This document shows positions 62,632 to 64,000 of a stretch of DNA of 64,000 nucleotides, one piece after another. A program made the translations under genes and the position numbers. The stretch spans positions 1,054,001 to 1,118,000 of the forward strand of contig JADJXL010000025.1 in assembly GCA_016715885.1 (NCBI GenBank), read 5' to 3'. Every line of letters begins with the position of its first letter. Position 1 is the first letter of the stretch. This DNA comes from Polyangiaceae bacterium. Its GTDB lineage: Bacteria; Myxococcota_A; Polyangia; Polyangiales; Polyangiaceae. The notes below the pieces were generated by a model. It worked only from the letters and a program-made list of their open reading frames with translations. It made no database searches and had not been told where the DNA came from.

Positions 62632-63954
62632 CTACACCGCCATCAGCTTCCCGTAATACTCCGCAATCGCCGCCGCGTGCAGGCGCGAGAAAAACGACGA
62701 ATAGCAGATCCATATCGCTAGGCCGTTCATGTCGTCGAATATCGCCGGCAAGTGCGGTGGCGGTTTCACGATTCCATCCGTTACGTGCGCATAAAGCACC
62801 GGCACGTCCTCGTGCGCCACTTTGCCCACGAAGAGAAACGGAATCAATGCCGCCCTGTCCTGCTGAATCGCCGCTCGCATGAATGCGTAATTCAGCACGA
62901 TACCCTTACAGTAACACGCGTCCTTCGTAAAGGGCGCCCCGCCCTCCAATAGTCCGCCCCGAAAAACCCGACGCGCATTCTGAAAGCATTCGTCTTCCTC
63001 GTACCCCTCCGTCCGATACCATTCGAATACATCCAAAAAGTTCGCCCCGTCCTCGGCTTTGTCCACCGCCAAGATGCGATCGTTGAGCTTCTTCGCTCGT
63101 CTGGGCGACGAACGAAATGTGAAGATCTCCACGAGCGCCGCGAGGCCCTCCTGCACCGCCGTCGTCCGCGGCGGACCTTTGGCAAGCCACCGAGCCACCG
63201 GTTGCGCTTGTCCGTTCAAGCTCGTCGCCACGTGCACCCACCCTTCGTGCGCTTCGAGGATGTCGATGTCCCGCGTCGAGAACGTCGCGCCGCTGCGAAT
63301 CTTGACGTAGTCACTGCCTGCCGCAGCATCCGCCAAGATCGAATCGTCCACCTGCACGCGGATCGCAGCGCTGCCGAAGAACCTGTCGAAACGCGCGTTG
63401 AGCTCGAGCGTCGCCATTTCGGCCGTGATCTCGCGGCGCTCGGGAGGCCCAAGGCGTTCGCCGCCGATCGCGGTGAGCACGTCGTAGAGCACGATGCCCA
63501 TGTCGCGCACGCTGGTTTGTCCGTCCGGAAGTTTGTCCTTCGGGGACCCGTAAAGCGACCGTGAATACTTGTAGAAGTCGCGTTTGCCTCGGCCCTTCAA
63601 CATCTGCACGACATCGCGATATTCGTCGGCCGTTTGTCGCAAGATGCGCCCGAGCCGGTCCTCGGCGCCGAGCTCCCTTTCGCAGTCGCGCAAGATCTCT
63701 TCGAACTCGGCCATCTTCGCGTCGGGATCGAAACCAAGATCCGACGCGTAGGTGACCTTCGGCAAGTCGCGCTGTTTGCCCCGCAAAAACTGCTCTTCGA
63801 CGGACGATTCCCACCGCAGTGCTTGGAGGATCCGCAGCGGCTTTTGCGCATCGAGAACGCGCTGCGACAACCTGGCGAGGATCTCTTTGTAGGACCTCCA
63901 AGGACCCGATCTTGGACCACTCGCTGCGGCGGGTTGATCATCGCGCATGCGCAC
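62632..63954 (-). CDS. DUF1704/MATCAP-like metallopeptidase
   Basis: At least 440 residues are encoded. GTG at 63954 is the first start in the window; the frame stays open to the window edge, so the true start may lie beyond base 64000. The family motifs are present: zinc site HEGWVH (HExxxH) followed by QEGLAALVEIF, then ECFQNARRVFRGG and KDACYCKGIVLNYAF, key part ACYCKGIVLNY. In mammals this family (MATCAP) removes the C-terminal tyrosine of tubulin. Bacterial members (once called flavohemoglobin expression-modulating QEGLA proteins) have unknown substrates. Confidence 0.85.
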   Translation of the reverse strand: MRMRDDQPAAASGPRSGPWRSYKEILARLSQRVLDAQKPLRILQALRWESSVEEQFLRGKQRDLPKVTYASDLGFDPDAKMAEFEEILRDCERELGAEDRLGRILRQTADEYRDVVQMLKGRGKRDFYKYSRSLYGSPKDKLPDGQTSVRDMGIVLYDVLTAIGGERLGPPERREITAEMATLELNARFDRFFGSAAIRVQVDDSILADAAAGSDYVKIRSGATFSTRDIDILEAHEGWVHVATSLNGQAQPVARWLAKGPPRTTAVQEGLAALVEIFTFRSSPRRAKKLNDRILAVDKAEDGANFLDVFEWYRTEGYEEDECFQNARRVFRGGLLEGGAPFTKDACYCKGIVLNYAFMRAAIQQDRAALIPFLFVGKVAHEDVPVLYAHVTDGIVKPPPHLPAIFDDMNGLAIWICYSSFFSRLHAAAIAEYYGKLMAV

Positions 63955-64000
63955 CGATTCGAGCGGCGCGGTTGCAGGGACTTCGACCGAAGCTTCGGGT

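Noticed and set aside
1..64000. tRNA, rRNA, insertion sequences, phage genes
   Set aside because: No sequence in the gaps looked like a tRNA or rRNA gene, and no transposase or integrase motif was found.

Overview
The window is high-GC and gene-dense and reads as the chromosome of a myxobacterium, most likely a Polyangiales/Sorangiineae-type member of the Myxococcota. The evidence is four Ser/Thr protein kinases, one of the HRDVSPQN subtype; many short lipoproteins with Pro/Ala-rich or Cys-rich secreted parts; DUF2169 and Rhs/VgrG type VI secretion genes; a deoxyhypusine-synthase-like protein; an aryl-polyene-like ketosynthase cluster; and GC-rich intergenic hairpins. The lineage is inferred from gene content only. 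No rRNA or tRNA gene was recognised.

Layout. 1-2014: 3' part of a spermidine-synthase-like membrane protein. 2059-12063: a type VI secretion effector module. On the minus strand vgrG, a TPR adaptor-like gene, rhs (PAAR-like head, YD-repeat cage, about 112-residue C-terminal toxin) and a putative immunity gene form one operon; a DUF2169 gene converges on it. 12064-12872: non-coding and containing an extreme G/C homopolymer block. 12873-17322: Cys-rich lipoprotein, gpmA, a PAS-STAS sensor and a UvrD/PcrA helicase. 17479-24472: a plus-strand run with a double ATP-grasp (D-Ala-D-Ala ligase-like) protein, two membrane kinases, a TPR/two-helix membrane protein and a hypothetical gene. 24581-24669: an apparent three-way-junction RNA or DNA element. 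24802-27904: a small secreted protein and a translationally coupled three-gene ABC transporter. 28037-38206: aspS, uppP, a 1016-residue lipoprotein, a DHS-like gene, a TrmH-type methylase, a PDZ lipoprotein, a class-II-amidotransferase-like protein lacking its usual Cys2, and a lipoprotein.

38233-38350 and 44821-45004 hold strong palindromic repeats between convergent genes. Between them, 44233 down to 39001 is a compact operon of ACP, ketosynthase fusion, LolA-like lipoprotein and a second ketosynthase fusion. 45009-47416 is another kinase plus TPR/two-helix partner pair. 47519-52620 holds a DUF5916-type outer-membrane protein, a membrane-anchored cytochrome c, and a selO-GST pair. 52761-56490 holds nfeD-floA, a repeat-containing small membrane protein and a VapBC pair. 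56674-58134 is a VWA lipoprotein. 58148-61269 holds two adjacent genes (kinase-RDD and an O-antigen-polymerase-like protein), each split by a single-base frameshift. 61834-63954 holds an HdeD-like protein and a DUF1704/MATCAP-like metallopeptidase.

Taken together, the genes suggest contact-dependent warfare (VgrG/Rhs), envelope signalling by kinases paired with membrane partners, envelope synthesis and maintenance (ATP-grasp, UppP, FloA/NfeD, ketosynthase cluster), and ordinary housekeeping (AspRS, GpmA, helicase). The most unusual items are the double ketosynthase-fusion operon, the repeated kinase/TPR partner arrangement, the double ATP-grasp fusion, and the amidotransferase without its nucleophile.
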